Assembly: GCA_002346545.1 (NCBI GenBank)
Contig: DEAA01000013.1
Span: forward strand, 110,123-174,122
Direction: 5' to 3'
Origin: Acidobacteria bacterium UBA2994
Lineage (GTDB): Bacteria > Acidobacteriota > Vicinamibacteria > Vicinamibacterales > UBA8438
DNA length: 64,000 nucleotides
This document shows, in pieces, positions 24,914 through 34,116 of the stretch. The notes under the pieces are model-generated. The model was not told the DNA's origin, made no database searches, and saw only the letters and a list, made by a program, of their open reading frames with translations. The position numbers and the translations under genes are program-made. Position 1 is the stretch's first letter; every line of letters starts with the position of its first letter.

Positions 24914-26113
24914 ATGTCACATACGCTTCTTCTGGCTGACGACAGCGTCACGATTCAGCGGGTGATCGAGCTCACCTTTGCCGACGAAGATATCCGTGTC
25001 GTGGCCGTGGGCGACGGACAGCAGGCGCTCGACCGGATCGCGGCCGAGCCGCCCGACATCGTGCTGGCGGATACCGGGATGCCCGAGCGTGACGGCTACG
25101 ACGTGGCGACCTACATTAAGCGGGACGCGTCACTGCGGCATATTCCCGTCGTGTTACTGACCGGAGCGTTTGAGCCGGTGGATGGCGATCGGGCTCGCGA
25201 GGCCGGGTGCGACGCCGTGCTCGTTAAACCGTTCGAACCGCAGTTGGTCATCAGCCGGGTTAAGGAGTTGCTCGGTGCGAGCCTGGCGGCGCCGACTCCA
25301 TCTGCGGCGGCCTCCGAGGAGGCCGAGTCTGAGCCGCCGTCCCAGGCCGCTCTGCCGGCGTCTTCGCCCGAGCCGAATCCGCCCGAGGTGAGTCTGCCGA
25401 GCGAAATACGATTCGTTGATTCTCCGGCTGAGGTGGATGCGATTGGCGATGAGGGGGCTGTCTCGACGGATGACCCGCTGGGCGACTACCTCGATCGGAT
25501 GGATGATGCGTTCGATCGACTCCAGGCGGATGAGACGATCGAGGAGCCGGCCAAGAGTCCGGAGCCGGCGAGCGGCGACGACGCGGTTGCGGAGATCGAT
25601 TCTCTCGAGGGTGCGTTGAGCGCTCTCGAAGGTGCGCTCAAGACCCTGTCTTTGGAGGACGAGCCGCAGGGCGACATAGTGTCGGCGGCGCCGGTTGCAT
25701 CGCCCTCCTCTGATGACCCTGTGACCGATGCCGAGTTGAGTGACCTGGACCCAGACGTGCGTGCGCCCGCTATCTCTGAGCCGGCTCCGACCGAACTGAA
25801 GTCGGTGGTCGAACCGGCCCCGCTGGTGCCTGCGTCGGTGGATGTGCCGTCCGCCGGACGTGTGGCACCGCCGTCGCTGGCTGACGCGTTTTCGGCGCTC
25901 CTCGCGGCCGAGCGCGGCGGGACCGGCACGTCGGCGGCAGCCGCGGCCTGGTCGGGCGCGGCGTCGCCGGCCGACGATGACGCCTTTATCGATCGGGTGA
26001 CCGAGCGCGTCATCGACCGGCTCTCCGATAGCGTGACGAACGACCTTGTTGCCCAGGTCGTAGCGCTGGTCGCCGAGAAGCTGGTGCGTGAGGAGTTCGA
26101 TCGGATTAAGTAG
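24914..26113 (+). CDS. Response regulator with a long acidic C-terminal extension
   Basis: A 399-residue protein. Residues 1-120 form a receiver domain with acidic pair D9-D10, phosphoacceptor D53, T83 and K105. The remaining 280 residues contain no DNA-binding or enzymatic motif. They form an acidic, proline- and alanine-rich linker, then a final 45-residue predicted helix (ADDDAFIDRVTERVIDRLSD...). This layout suits a protein-interaction output rather than transcription, as with polarity or motility regulators, but no partner kinase is present here. It begins seven bases after the B12-binding gene. Confidence 0.85.
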   Translation: MSHTLLLADDSVTIQRVIELTFADEDIRVVAVGDGQQALDRIAAEPPDIVLADTGMPERDGYDVATYIKRDASLRHIPVVLLTGAFEPVDGDRAREAGCDAVLVKPFEPQLVISRVKELLGASLAAPTPSAAASEEAESEPPSQAALPASSPEPNPPEVSLPSEIRFVDSPAEVDAIGDEGAVSTDDPLGDYLDRMDDAFDRLQADETIEEPAKSPEPASGDDAVAEIDSLEGALSALEGALKTLSLEDEPQGDIVSAAPVASPSSDDPVTDAELSDLDPDVRAPAISEPAPTELKSVVEPAPLVPASVDVPSAGRVAPPSLADAFSALLAAERGGTGTSAAAAAWSGAASPADDDAFIDRVTERVIDRLSDSVTNDLVAQVVALVAEKLVREEFDRIK

Positions 26114-26185
26114 TCCTGACCGGCCGCACCTTCGTCCACCATCCGTAACCTGGGCCGCCTCTGGCGGCTGATACCATGAAATGCC

Positions 26186-28852
26186 ATGCGTGAGCTGTCG
26201 AAGGGGTTCGACCATACGACGGTCGACCAGAAATGGTACGCCTTCTGGGAAAAAGCCGGCGCTTTCCGGGCCGATCCGTCATCGTCACGACCTGCGTTCA
26301 GCATGGTGCTGCCGCCACCAAACGTTACCGGAGTGCTTCATATCGGCCACGCCCTGAACCAGACCTTACCGGACGTCGTCAGCCGGTGGAAACGGATGAC
26401 CGGCCACGATGTTCTGTGGCTGCCGGGTACTGATCATGCCGGTATCGCGACGCAGAACGTGGTGGAGCGCCAGCTTGCGGCAGAAGGAACCGATCGGCAC
26501 GCGATGGGCCGCGAGGCGTTCGAGGCGCGGGTCTGGGAGTGGGCTAAGCAGAGCCATGGCACGATCACCAGCCAGATGCGGACGCTTGGTTCGTCGGTGG
26601 ACTGGAGCCGGGAGCGCTTCACTCTGGACGACGACCTCTCGCGTGCGGTCCGGCGGGTGTTTGTAACCCTCTACCGCGATGGACTGATCTACCGCGGCAA
26701 GTACATCGTGAATTGGTGTACTCGCTGCCGCACTGCCCTTTCTGATCTTGAGGTGACCCACGACCCAGTCGAGGGGAAGCTCTACCACATCCGGTATCTG
26801 ACGGTCGACGGTGGCGACGGCGTGGTGGTGGCGACCACCCGGCCCGAGACAATGCTGGGCGATACCGCCGTGGCGGTACACCCCGAGGATGAGCGTTACC
26901 GGGACTACATCGGGCAGACCCTGCGGCTGCCGATTCTCGACCGCGAGTTGCCGCTCATCGCCGACGACTTCGTAGACAGGGAGTTCGGGACCGGTGCGGT
27001 GAAGGTGACGCCGGCGCACGATCCTAACGACTTCGAGATGGGGCAGCGCCACGATCTGCCGCAGGTGGCAGTGATCGGCGAGGACGGAAAGATGACCGCC
27101 GCTGCGGGGCACTACGAGGGCCAGGACCGTTTCGCGGCGCGCAAGGCGCTCGTGGCGCAGCTCGAAGAAGACGGCCGGCTCTTGCAGGTCGACGACCACA
27201 GCCACGCTGTGGGGCATTGCAGCCGTTGCGGGACGGTCGTCGAGCCGCTGGTGTCTACCCAGTGGTTCGTCAAGATCAAGCCGCTGGCCGAGCCAGCGAT
27301 CGCCGCCGTTGAGGACGGCCGCACCAAGTTCGTGCCTGACAACTGGGCTCGCACCTACTTCGAGTGGATGACGAATATCCACGACTGGTGCATTTCTCGA
27401 CAGCTGTGGTGGGGCCACCGTGTGCCCGCCTGGTACTGCGATACCTGCGGGGCCGTGCGCGTCGAGGAGCAGGCGCCGGAGGCTTGCACGTGCGGGGCAG
27501 AGCTCCGTCAGGACACCGACGTGCTCGACACCTGGTTCAGCTCGGGACTCTGGCCCTTCAGTACGATGGGGTGGCCGGACGAGACCGAGGACCTGATGCG
27601 CTACTACCCGACCAGCGTGATGATCACCGGGCTGGACATCATCTTCTTCTGGGTGGCTCGGATGATGATGTTGGGAATGAAGTTCGCCGGGGAGGTACCG
27701 TTCAAGACCGTCTATATCACTTCACTGGTACGCGACGAACAGGGCAAGAAGATGAGCAAGTCGCGTGGCAACGTGGTCAATCCGCTGGAGGTGATGGATG
27801 ACATCGGGGCCGATGCGTTTCGCTTTACGCTGGCTGCGCTGGCGTCGCCCGGGATGGACATCTCGTTGTCCGAGGGACGGCTCCGCGGCTATCGTCAGTT
27901 CGTCAATAAGATCTGGAATGCCTCCAGGTTCTTGCTGATGAATCTGCCCGACGACCTCGAAGAGCAGCCCGAGGTGCCGGCTCGAGGCGAGCTCGAGACG
28001 ATCCACCGCTGGATTCTGCATCGGTCGAGCGTGCTGGCCTGTGAGGTGGGCGCGGCGCTCGAGGCCTTCCGTTTCGACGTGGCCGCGGATCGGCTCTATC
28101 ACTTCTTCTGGCACGAATATGCGGACTGGTACATCGAGCTGGTGAAGCCGCACCTGCAGGCCGAGGGAGCGGAACTGGACCGGGCGCGAGCGGTGTTGCT
28201 GACCGTGCATGATCGCGTGCTCCGATTGCTCCATCCGTTCATGCCGTTCGTGACCGAGGAGCTTTGGCAGACCCTGCCGGCGGTGCCGGGTGACGGATTG
28301 ACCCCTGACGGCCAGGCGCGCACCATCACCCGGGCCCGTTTTCCCGAACGCGTCGACGCATGGACCGATCTGGACGCGGTAGCCGAGATCGAACTGTTCC
28401 AGGAGGTGGTTACCACTATCAGAACGGTGCGCGCCGAACTTGGGGTGCCGCCCTCCCGGAAGATCGTGACGCTCATCGAAGGGGCCGATGATGACGTTCG
28501 TACGGTTCTCAACCGGCACGGCGACTACGTCAGGCGACTGGCTGGTCTCGAGACACTGACCTTCACTGAGACGGTCGAGCGCGACCCGGATACGGTCCGG
28601 CGCGTCGTGCGTCAGATGCGTCTCTATCTGCCGCTGGCCGGCGTTATCGATCGCGATGCCGAGACGGCGCGCGTGCGCAAAGAGCTCGACAAGCTGGCTA
28701 AGCAGCTCGGCGGGCTCGAGGGGAAGCTGGGCAACCCGAAGTTTCGCGAGCGGGCGGCGCCGGAGGTGGTTTCCGAGGCTGAAGCGCAGCAGCGGGCCGC
28801 GCTCGAGCGCCGGTCCCAGCTCGAGCAGATCCTCGAGGAGTTGACGCTGTGA
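26186..28852 (+). CDS. valS: Valyl-tRNA synthetase
   Basis: An 888-residue class I synthetase that charges tRNA-Val and edits mischarged threonine. It has [17 protein letters not shown] (HIGH motif near residue 51), a CP1 editing domain with [13 protein letters not shown], a zinc-binding pair in the CGAVRVEE region, [13 protein letters not shown] near residue 522, and a C-terminal tRNA-binding coiled coil ([18 protein letters not shown]). The length is standard. The ATG at 26186 begins RELSKGFDH. It heads a tightly overlapping gene set; the next frame starts at GTG 28849 inside its stop. Confidence 0.97.
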   Translation: MRELSKGFDHTTVDQKWYAFWEKAGAFRADPSSSRPAFSMVLPPPNVTGVLHIGHALNQTLPDVVSRWKRMTGHDVLWLPGTDHAGIATQNVVERQLAAEGTDRHAMGREAFEARVWEWAKQSHGTITSQMRTLGSSVDWSRERFTLDDDLSRAVRRVFVTLYRDGLIYRGKYIVNWCTRCRTALSDLEVTHDPVEGKLYHIRYLTVDGGDGVVVATTRPETMLGDTAVAVHPEDERYRDYIGQTLRLPILDRELPLIADDFVDREFGTGAVKVTPAHDPNDFEMGQRHDLPQVAVIGEDGKMTAAAGHYEGQDRFAARKALVAQLEEDGRLLQVDDHSHAVGHCSRCGTVVEPLVSTQWFVKIKPLAEPAIAAVEDGRTKFVPDNWARTYFEWMTNIHDWCISRQLWWGHRVPAWYCDTCGAVRVEEQAPEACTCGAELRQDTDVLDTWFSSGLWPFSTMGWPDETEDLMRYYPTSVMITGLDIIFFWVARMMMLGMKFAGEVPFKTVYITSLVRDEQGKKMSKSRGNVVNPLEVMDDIGADAFRFTLAALASPGMDISLSEGRLRGYRQFVNKIWNASRFLLMNLPDDLEEQPEVPARGELETIHRWILHRSSVLACEVGAALEAFRFDVAADRLYHFFWHEYADWYIELVKPHLQAEGAELDRARAVLLTVHDRVLRLLHPFMPFVTEELWQTLPAVPGDGLTPDGQARTITRARFPERVDAWTDLDAVAEIELFQEVVTTIRTVRAELGVPPSRKIVTLIEGADDDVRTVLNRHGDYVRRLAGLETLTFTETVERDPDTVRRVVRQMRLYLPLAGVIDRDAETARVRKELDKLAKQLGGLEGKLGNPKFRERAAPEVVSEAEAQQRAALERRSQLEQILEELTL

Positions 28853-29205
28853 CAGTGGCTCCGTTCGCGTCACTGGGTCCCGCGGTCTACCGGGAGGTTG
28901 TGCGATGGGCGCTGGCCGAAGACGTACGCTGGGGCGATGTCACGACCGAGGAGACGCCCATCAACTTTCTGTCACGTCTGTGCGGTGTCGCCAGCGAGAT
29001 CCGCGCGTTCGCCGATGTCTGCCAGGGGCGGATGACGTTGCTGGACACCGGCGCGACCACACCTATCCTGCGCGCGCTTGAGGCCTGCGCCGTTTGGATG
29101 GGGCTATATGATGGCGTGCGAGTAACCGCCAATCATGTGCGGTTGGCAGGCAGGGTCGGCGAGGCGGTGACCGCAGCGGTCGTCCCGGTCGAGCTTGACG
29201 CCTAG
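28849..29205 (+). pseudogene. nadC: Shrunken nicotinate-nucleotide pyrophosphorylase (NadC) with in-frame deletions
   Basis: The 118-codon frame is unmistakably NadC in pieces. LAEDVRWGDVTTE matches the N-terminus. PINFLSRLCGVAS, LLDTGATTPILRALE and GLYDGV...ANHVRLAG match the catalytic core. Full-length NadC is about 280-290 residues. About 70 residues seem missing after TTE (junction near residue 37), the CGGGxNHR segment is gone near residue 83, and the C-terminal 100 residues are absent. Substrate residues are altered: the RK of LDTRKTTP is GA, and the K of KDNH is T. It still starts with GTG overlapping the valS stop, as an intact gene would. It cannot be a normal NadC; it is a decaying remnant or a repurposed small protein. 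Confidence 0.8.
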
Positions 29206-29227
29206 CCTTTCCGGAGGACGGCGAGGC

Positions 29228-30052
29228 GTGAGCTGGCCAGGGGACGAGAAGGAGACTGCGGCCTGCGTTCGACGGAGCGCCGCGCGGATCGATCCTTTCG
29301 GTCGCAACCTGCACCTGTTTGCCGAAGTCGGCTCGACCAGCGACGAGATCGTCCGCTTGGCCGACCAGGGCGCCCCCCACGGGACCGTCGTAGTAGCCCG
29401 TGCCCAGACCGCCGGACGCGGACGGCACGGCAACCGCTGGTTCTCTCCATCCGGTAGCGGTCTCTATCTGTCGGCCCTGCTACGTATGCCGGCGGCGCCA
29501 CTGTTGACGCTGGTCACGGGTGTGGTGGTAGCAGAGACGCTGCGTGAGGTGGTATCGCTCCCGGTCGAGCTGGAGTGGCCGAACGACGTCGTTGTGGTGG
29601 TCGACGGCCAGCGACGCAAGGTGGCCGGGATCCTGGCCGAGAACGCGACTGTCCGGGCTAACGGTGATTCGTCCAGGGTCGTCGTGGGCATCGGGATCAA
29701 TCTGGCCGAGGGTGCCTGGCCCACGGAGCTGTCCTGGCAGGCCGCGTCGGTCGCCGGATTGACCGGCGTGCCCGTGGACGGGGACCTGCTATTGGTCGAG
29801 GTGTTGGCTGCGTTGGCCTCCAGCGTCGACGCATTGGCGCGAGGGGACACGCTCGGTCTTTGCGCACGCTGGAGCCGGTTGGCGCCCTCGAGCGCCGGCA
29901 CCAGGGTCACCTGGTCGGGACCGCAAGGGCGGGCGGAAGGTACGACGGTCGGCGTCGACACCGATGGAGCGTTGCTCGTTCGCACCGAACACGGAATTGA
30001 GCGCCTGACCGGCGGCGAGGTACGCCATCTCCGACGAGAGAAGAACCAGTGA
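29228..30052 (+). CDS. birA: Biotin--[acetyl-CoA-carboxylase] ligase
   Basis: A 274-residue enzyme that activates biotin with ATP and attaches it to carboxylase carrier proteins. The catalytic domain shows AEVGSTSDEIVRLA, ARAQTAGRGRHGNRWFSP, LEWPNDVVV and KVAGILAE. A C-terminal SH3-like domain ends at the stop. No N-terminal helix-turn-helix is present, so it is the class that does not repress bio genes. GTG at 29228 has GGAGG upstream; a TTG at 29195 would overlap the nadC remnant. nadC-birA adjacency is common, which supports the identity of the remnant upstream. Confidence 0.92.
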   Translation: MSWPGDEKETAACVRRSAARIDPFGRNLHLFAEVGSTSDEIVRLADQGAPHGTVVVARAQTAGRGRHGNRWFSPSGSGLYLSALLRMPAAPLLTLVTGVVVAETLREVVSLPVELEWPNDVVVVVDGQRRKVAGILAENATVRANGDSSRVVVGIGINLAEGAWPTELSWQAASVAGLTGVPVDGDLLLVEVLAALASSVDALARGDTLGLCARWSRLAPSSAGTRVTWSGPQGRAEGTTVGVDTDGALLVRTEHGIERLTGGEVRHLRREKNQ

Positions 30053-30765
30053 ATGTAGCCGAATACTGCCGGGAGATCGAAGCGTACCTGTGCCGGCAGA
30101 ACGGCGGGCACCTTATCCGCATCGTCGGCCCCGCCTTCGAACGGATCAGCCGATGGGCGGCCGACGGTGTGCCGTTCCGGGTGGTTACCGAAGGAATCGA
30201 CCGCAAGCTGACACGAAAGCGAGCGATTGGGGGGCGCTCCAGACCGGTTCGGATCGAGCACTGCGAGGCAGATGTCCTGGCCGCGTTCGATGAGTGGCGA
30301 CGGGCGGTTGGCGTGACCGCCGCCGTAGACAAGACACACGGCAAGCCGGCCTCTGGCGAGCTGGCCCCTACGGTGAGCCGACACCGCAGTCTTCCTCGCC
30401 ATCTCGAACGGGTCCAGACGCAGCTGACGAACCTGCTGGCTGAGCCGGAGATGAGGGCCGGGTTGCACGCGGCGCTCGACGCAGCGATCCGGGCACTCGA
30501 CGCGCTGGGCGAAGTTGGTGTGACGAGAGGCGCCGCGCGAGACGGAGTCGTTGCCAGCTTGGCGGAGATCGATGCGGCGCTGCTTGCCTCTTCCCGGGCG
30601 GCGGCGGATGAGCTCGTGCCGGCTCTGGTCGACGCAGCCGAGGGAGAGCTTCGGGGCTTCCGTTCCAGGATGTCGACCGCCGACTACGACAGTGCCCTCT
30701 ACGCCGCCGTCGGTTGCCTGTTGCGGCGACGTCTCAAGCTACCCACTATCGTCTTTGAACCATGA
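30049..30765 (+). CDS. Uncharacterised helical protein between birA and rlmD
   Basis: A 238-residue protein that I do not recognise. It starts at GTG overlapping the birA stop and ends overlapping the next start by ATGA, so it is translated within the same unit. The first 60 residues resemble a compact N-terminal domain (MNVAEYCREIEAYL, FERISRWAADGVPFRVVTEGIDR). The middle is basic with a low-complexity hinge. The rest is alanine-rich and mostly alpha-helical (LAEPEMRAGLHAALDAAIRALDALG). No signal peptide, membrane segment or catalytic motif is seen. Confidence 0.7.
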   Translation: MNVAEYCREIEAYLCRQNGGHLIRIVGPAFERISRWAADGVPFRVVTEGIDRKLTRKRAIGGRSRPVRIEHCEADVLAAFDEWRRAVGVTAAVDKTHGKPASGELAPTVSRHRSLPRHLERVQTQLTNLLAEPEMRAGLHAALDAAIRALDALGEVGVTRGAARDGVVASLAEIDAALLASSRAAADELVPALVDAAEGELRGFRSRMSTADYDSALYAAVGCLLRRRLKLPTIVFEP

Positions 30766-32063
30766 CCGACGCGCCGGTTGACCTCATCGAGCTCGACGTA
30801 GAGCGTCCCGCCGTGGGGGGGCGGATGATAGCCCGTCATGATGGGCGGGTCGTGCTGGTGTCTGGCGCTATTCCCGGCGAGCGAGTCCGGGCACGTGTCG
30901 AACGTCGGCGACCGTCTCTCCTGCTGGCGAACACGGTCGAGGTGCTCGACGCTAGTTCCGATCGTCGCTCCGTTGCTGGGGATGAGCTGTGTGGTGGACG
31001 CGATTTCGCCCATATCGACTATCAGCGGCAGCGTGCGCTTAAGTCGCAGATCGTGGCTGACGCCTTCCGGCGGATTGGCCGGATCCCCCTTGAGGGCGGC
31101 GGTCCGGTCGTGGTTGGGTCTCCCGAACGGGGGTATCGCGCCAGGGCCAGGCTGCATGTCCAGGATGGGCGTCTCGGGTTCCTGCTGTCGGGCACCCATC
31201 AGTTGTGTGCGGTGAGTGAGACGTCCCAGCTGCTGCCGGCGACTGAACGGGTGATCGGCGCGCTCGAGTCGAGCGCGCCGATGCTTCGCGAAGCCGGGGT
31301 CGAGTCGCTTGAACTGGCCGAGGATCTGGTCGGCGGGCAGCGGGTCATCCACCTGCAGGTCGAAACTGATCTTGCGGTGGCCGAAGCCACGCTCACCCCG
31401 ATGCTCGAAACAGCCGGGGTGAGTGGCTGGTCGCTCTCGTCGGCGCGAGTGGCCGCTCCCCCATGCGTGCTGGCCGGCCACACGCGCGTGATCGATCCGC
31501 TCTCCTCGTTCCTCCCTACCCCGGGCGCCGGTGTGTTGTCGCTCGGGCGTCACCCGACGTCGTTCTTTCAGGCGAATCGCTATCTCACGCCGGAGCTCGT
31601 GGCCACGGTGGACCGGTTGGCAACTGAGGACAGGATTGTGGATCTCTATGCCGGCGTCGGGCTGTTTGCCGTGGCGCTAGCGGCCTCCAGAGGCGGTCGT
31701 GTCATCGCGGTCGAGCAGGATCCGGTCGGGGCCGCCGACCTGCGGCGTAACGCCGAACCGCTGGTGCCAGCCGTCTACGTGGTGGAGGCGTCCGTTGAGG
31801 ACTATCTGGCTGGCGACTCCCATCTGAGAGGGGCGACTGTGCTCGTCGATCCCCCGCGGGTCGGGCTCAGCGCGGATGTGAGGCACGCCCTGATTGACCA
31901 CCGTCCGGCGGAGTTGGTTTACGTGTCCTGCGATGTGGCGACGCAGGCGCGGGATCTGAGGGCGCTCGTTGAGGCGGGATACGGGTTGGAGGAACTGGTA
32001 GCGCTCGACATGTTCCCGGGCACGGCCCATGTCGAGACCGTAGCGCGGCTCCGCGCGGCCTGA
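30762..32063 (+). CDS. RlmD/TrmA-family rRNA or tRNA (uracil-5-)methyltransferase
   Basis: A 433-residue SAM-dependent enzyme that methylates uracil C5 in rRNA or tRNA. It has an N-terminal TRAM RNA-binding domain (LIELDVERPAVGGRMIARHD, IPGERVRARVE), the SAM-binding IVDLYAGVGLFAVALA near residue 290, FFQANRYL, the substrate motif VLVDPPRVGL, and the catalytic cysteine in LVYVSCDVATQARDL. The iron-sulfur motif CxxCGGC of RlmD is reduced to a single cysteine (DELCGGRDFAHI), so it probably lacks the cluster. It is last in the valS-led unit. The position methylated is unknown. Confidence 0.85.
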   Translation: MTDAPVDLIELDVERPAVGGRMIARHDGRVVLVSGAIPGERVRARVERRRPSLLLANTVEVLDASSDRRSVAGDELCGGRDFAHIDYQRQRALKSQIVADAFRRIGRIPLEGGGPVVVGSPERGYRARARLHVQDGRLGFLLSGTHQLCAVSETSQLLPATERVIGALESSAPMLREAGVESLELAEDLVGGQRVIHLQVETDLAVAEATLTPMLETAGVSGWSLSSARVAAPPCVLAGHTRVIDPLSSFLPTPGAGVLSLGRHPTSFFQANRYLTPELVATVDRLATEDRIVDLYAGVGLFAVALAASRGGRVIAVEQDPVGAADLRRNAEPLVPAVYVVEASVEDYLAGDSHLRGATVLVDPPRVGLSADVRHALIDHRPAELVYVSCDVATQARDLRALVEAGYGLEELVALDMFPGTAHVETVARLRAA

Positions 32064-32106
32064 ACCGGACACCTACACTCGCTCCGGGACGTCACGAGAT
32101 GCCGCG

Positions 32107-34116
32107 TTACATGCGTTCCGGCACCTCACAGCCCATCAGATCCAGGGCTCGGGTCAGCTGGCTCTCGAAGTAGAGGACCCCGACGGCGCGCCATCGCCGT
32201 ACCGTCTCCCGCTCCTCCGCTCGCACTGGACTGCTGTGATAGAACGTGTTGAACCGCTGCGCTAGGCCGAAGGCGTATTTTGCCAGCACGGAAAGCTCGA
32301 GCGTGCGCACCGCCTGTTCCGCCACCTCGTCGAGCCGTGAGGCTTCCAGTACTAGATCCCAGAGTCCGTCTCCCTCTTCGTCGTCGAGTCCTTCGGAGGG
32401 CAGCGCGTCGAGCCCGGTGAGGATGGCGTCTCGATCGAGAGCAAGCTCTGTTTCTAGCTTCTGGAGGATCTTCCGGGCTCGCACTGCTGCGTACTGCAGG
32501 TACGGGCCGGTCTCGCCTTCGAAGCTCAGGGCCTCGTCGATGTCGAACGCAATTACCTTACCGCGCGAGAACTTGACCATGAAGTAGCGGATGGCGGCGG
32601 TGGCGATGATGGTGGCGATCCGGCGTCGGCCCTCCGCATCGAGGTCCACCTGTCGGTTCGCGACCTCCTGCTCGGCATGGTCTCTGACCTGGTCGAGCAG
32701 GTCGTCGGCCTTAACGCCCAGGCCTTTCCGGCCCGAGACCTCGACGAAGGGGCGTCCGTTATCCTCGGTCTGATAGCCAAGGGCTTGGGCCGTGGCCTTG
32801 GAGAGCGCCACCATCTCGTAGGAGAAGTGGACGGAACGCTCCGCTTCGTCCGGATGGTCGAGCGCCGTCAGAGCCTGGATTAGGAGCTGTTGCAGGTAGC
32901 TTTGACGCGTATCGATGACGTTGTAGACCGCTCCGGCCTGTCCGAACGCTGGGACTGGCCCCTGAGTGCCGTCGGTCGACGGGTCGCCGCTGGTCGTCGC
33001 CCAGAGCGGGCGACCGGAGTCCTGGTAACCGAACAAGCGGTAGTGGAAGTCTTGGCCCAGCAGCCCAAACTTCCAGAGCTGATAGGCGATGTCCTTGCCA
33101 ACGTAGGTCACCGTCCCATTTGAACGAACGATGACCTTGAGCCGCGTGTCGAGGGCGTCGGCAGCGTCGTCCGAGACGTCCTCGTCCTCGGCCGAGCTTT
33201 CGTCGATCGGCATCACCCAGCAGCCGGCTAGCCGGCCCTCCGGTTGTAGGAAGACCGTGCCGGTCGACTTGAGGATCTCGAAGGCGCGGTCCCAGAACTG
33301 CATCCGGAGGATGTCGCCCTCCCAGCTGAGCAGGTCGTACTCGACCCCGAACCTGGACATGGTCCGGAGATGGCAGCGGACGATCCGGTCGGTGACGATC
33401 GCGCCGATCTTGGACGTAGGTGCGACCCCGTGCTCGAGGTCGTGGAGCGTGTCCCGACGGTGTGACAGGCGCGCCTCGTCCTCTTCATACCAAGTGGTCA
33501 CCCGTGCGTAGAGATCCCAGCAGTAGTAGTCGAACCGGTCTTCGTCGGCAAGTGCGACCACCTCATCAAGGCTCTTGTCCTCAAGCACTCGCAGCCCGAC
33601 GATGACATCGGCTACCTGAACCCCGGTGTCGTCGATGTAGTTCTGCACCTCAATCGAGGCGCCCCGATAGGTGAGCAACCGGCAGAGGGTGTCGCCGAGG
33701 GCGGCGTTGCGGAGGTGACCGACGTGGGCTGCCTTGTTTGGGTTGATGGCGGTGTGCTCAACAATAGTCTTGACCGCGTCACCGCTCGGCGCCGCTGCCG
33801 CGATCCCGCCTAGCCAGGCGCGGCAGAAAGCCGGCCGGTCGATGAACAGGTTCAGATAGCCGGCGCCGGTGGCTTCGAGACGGCCAAGTTCGCTCTTGGC
33901 GCCGATCGTCTCGACGATTTCCTGCGCGATGACGCGGGGGGACTTTCTCAGTGTTCGGGCTAGCTCGAACGCCACCGTGACGGCGAGGTCGCCCATGCGC
34001 CGCTGTGGCGGGTATTCAATGACCACCGACGGAAGCGATGCCTCGTCAAGCGAGTAGCGGTCGCGAAGCGCGTGCAGAATCCGTTCTCGGAGTGTGCTGT
34101 GGAGCGGCAGAATCAT
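32107..34116 (-). CDS. argS: Arginyl-tRNA synthetase
   Basis: A 669-residue class I synthetase. The HIGH-type motif is NPNKAAHVGHLRNAALGD. A KMSK-like loop appears as ALSKATAQAL. The all-helical anticodon-binding C-terminal domain ends HSSPVRAEERETVRRWR and ALDLMGCEVPERM. It is 90-110 residues longer than typical ArgS. The extra length lies in the catalytic half, including the acidic segment ESSAEDEDVSDDAADALDT near residue 310. The start ATG overlaps the mobA stop by ATGA, so the two are cotranscribed on the minus strand. Confidence 0.94.
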   Translation of the reverse strand: MILPLHSTLRERILHALRDRYSLDEASLPSVVIEYPPQRRMGDLAVTVAFELARTLRKSPRVIAQEIVETIGAKSELGRLEATGAGYLNLFIDRPAFCRAWLGGIAAAAPSGDAVKTIVEHTAINPNKAAHVGHLRNAALGDTLCRLLTYRGASIEVQNYIDDTGVQVADVIVGLRVLEDKSLDEVVALADEDRFDYYCWDLYARVTTWYEEDEARLSHRRDTLHDLEHGVAPTSKIGAIVTDRIVRCHLRTMSRFGVEYDLLSWEGDILRMQFWDRAFEILKSTGTVFLQPEGRLAGCWVMPIDESSAEDEDVSDDAADALDTRLKVIVRSNGTVTYVGKDIAYQLWKFGLLGQDFHYRLFGYQDSGRPLWATTSGDPSTDGTQGPVPAFGQAGAVYNVIDTRQSYLQQLLIQALTALDHPDEAERSVHFSYEMVALSKATAQALGYQTEDNGRPFVEVSGRKGLGVKADDLLDQVRDHAEQEVANRQVDLDAEGRRRIATIIATAAIRYFMVKFSRGKVIAFDIDEALSFEGETGPYLQYAAVRARKILQKLETELALDRDAILTGLDALPSEGLDDEEGDGLWDLVLEASRLDEVAEQAVRTLELSVLAKYAFGLAQRFNTFYHSSPVRAEERETVRRWRAVGVLYFESQLTRALDLMGCEVPERM

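Noticed and set aside
26114..26185. T-box or other riboswitch ahead of valS
   Set aside because: The 72-base gap is too short for a T-box and contains no specifier or antiterminator pattern.
26366..27418. A long antisense frame opposite valS
   Set aside because: Same reason: a by-product of codon bias in a GC-rich gene.
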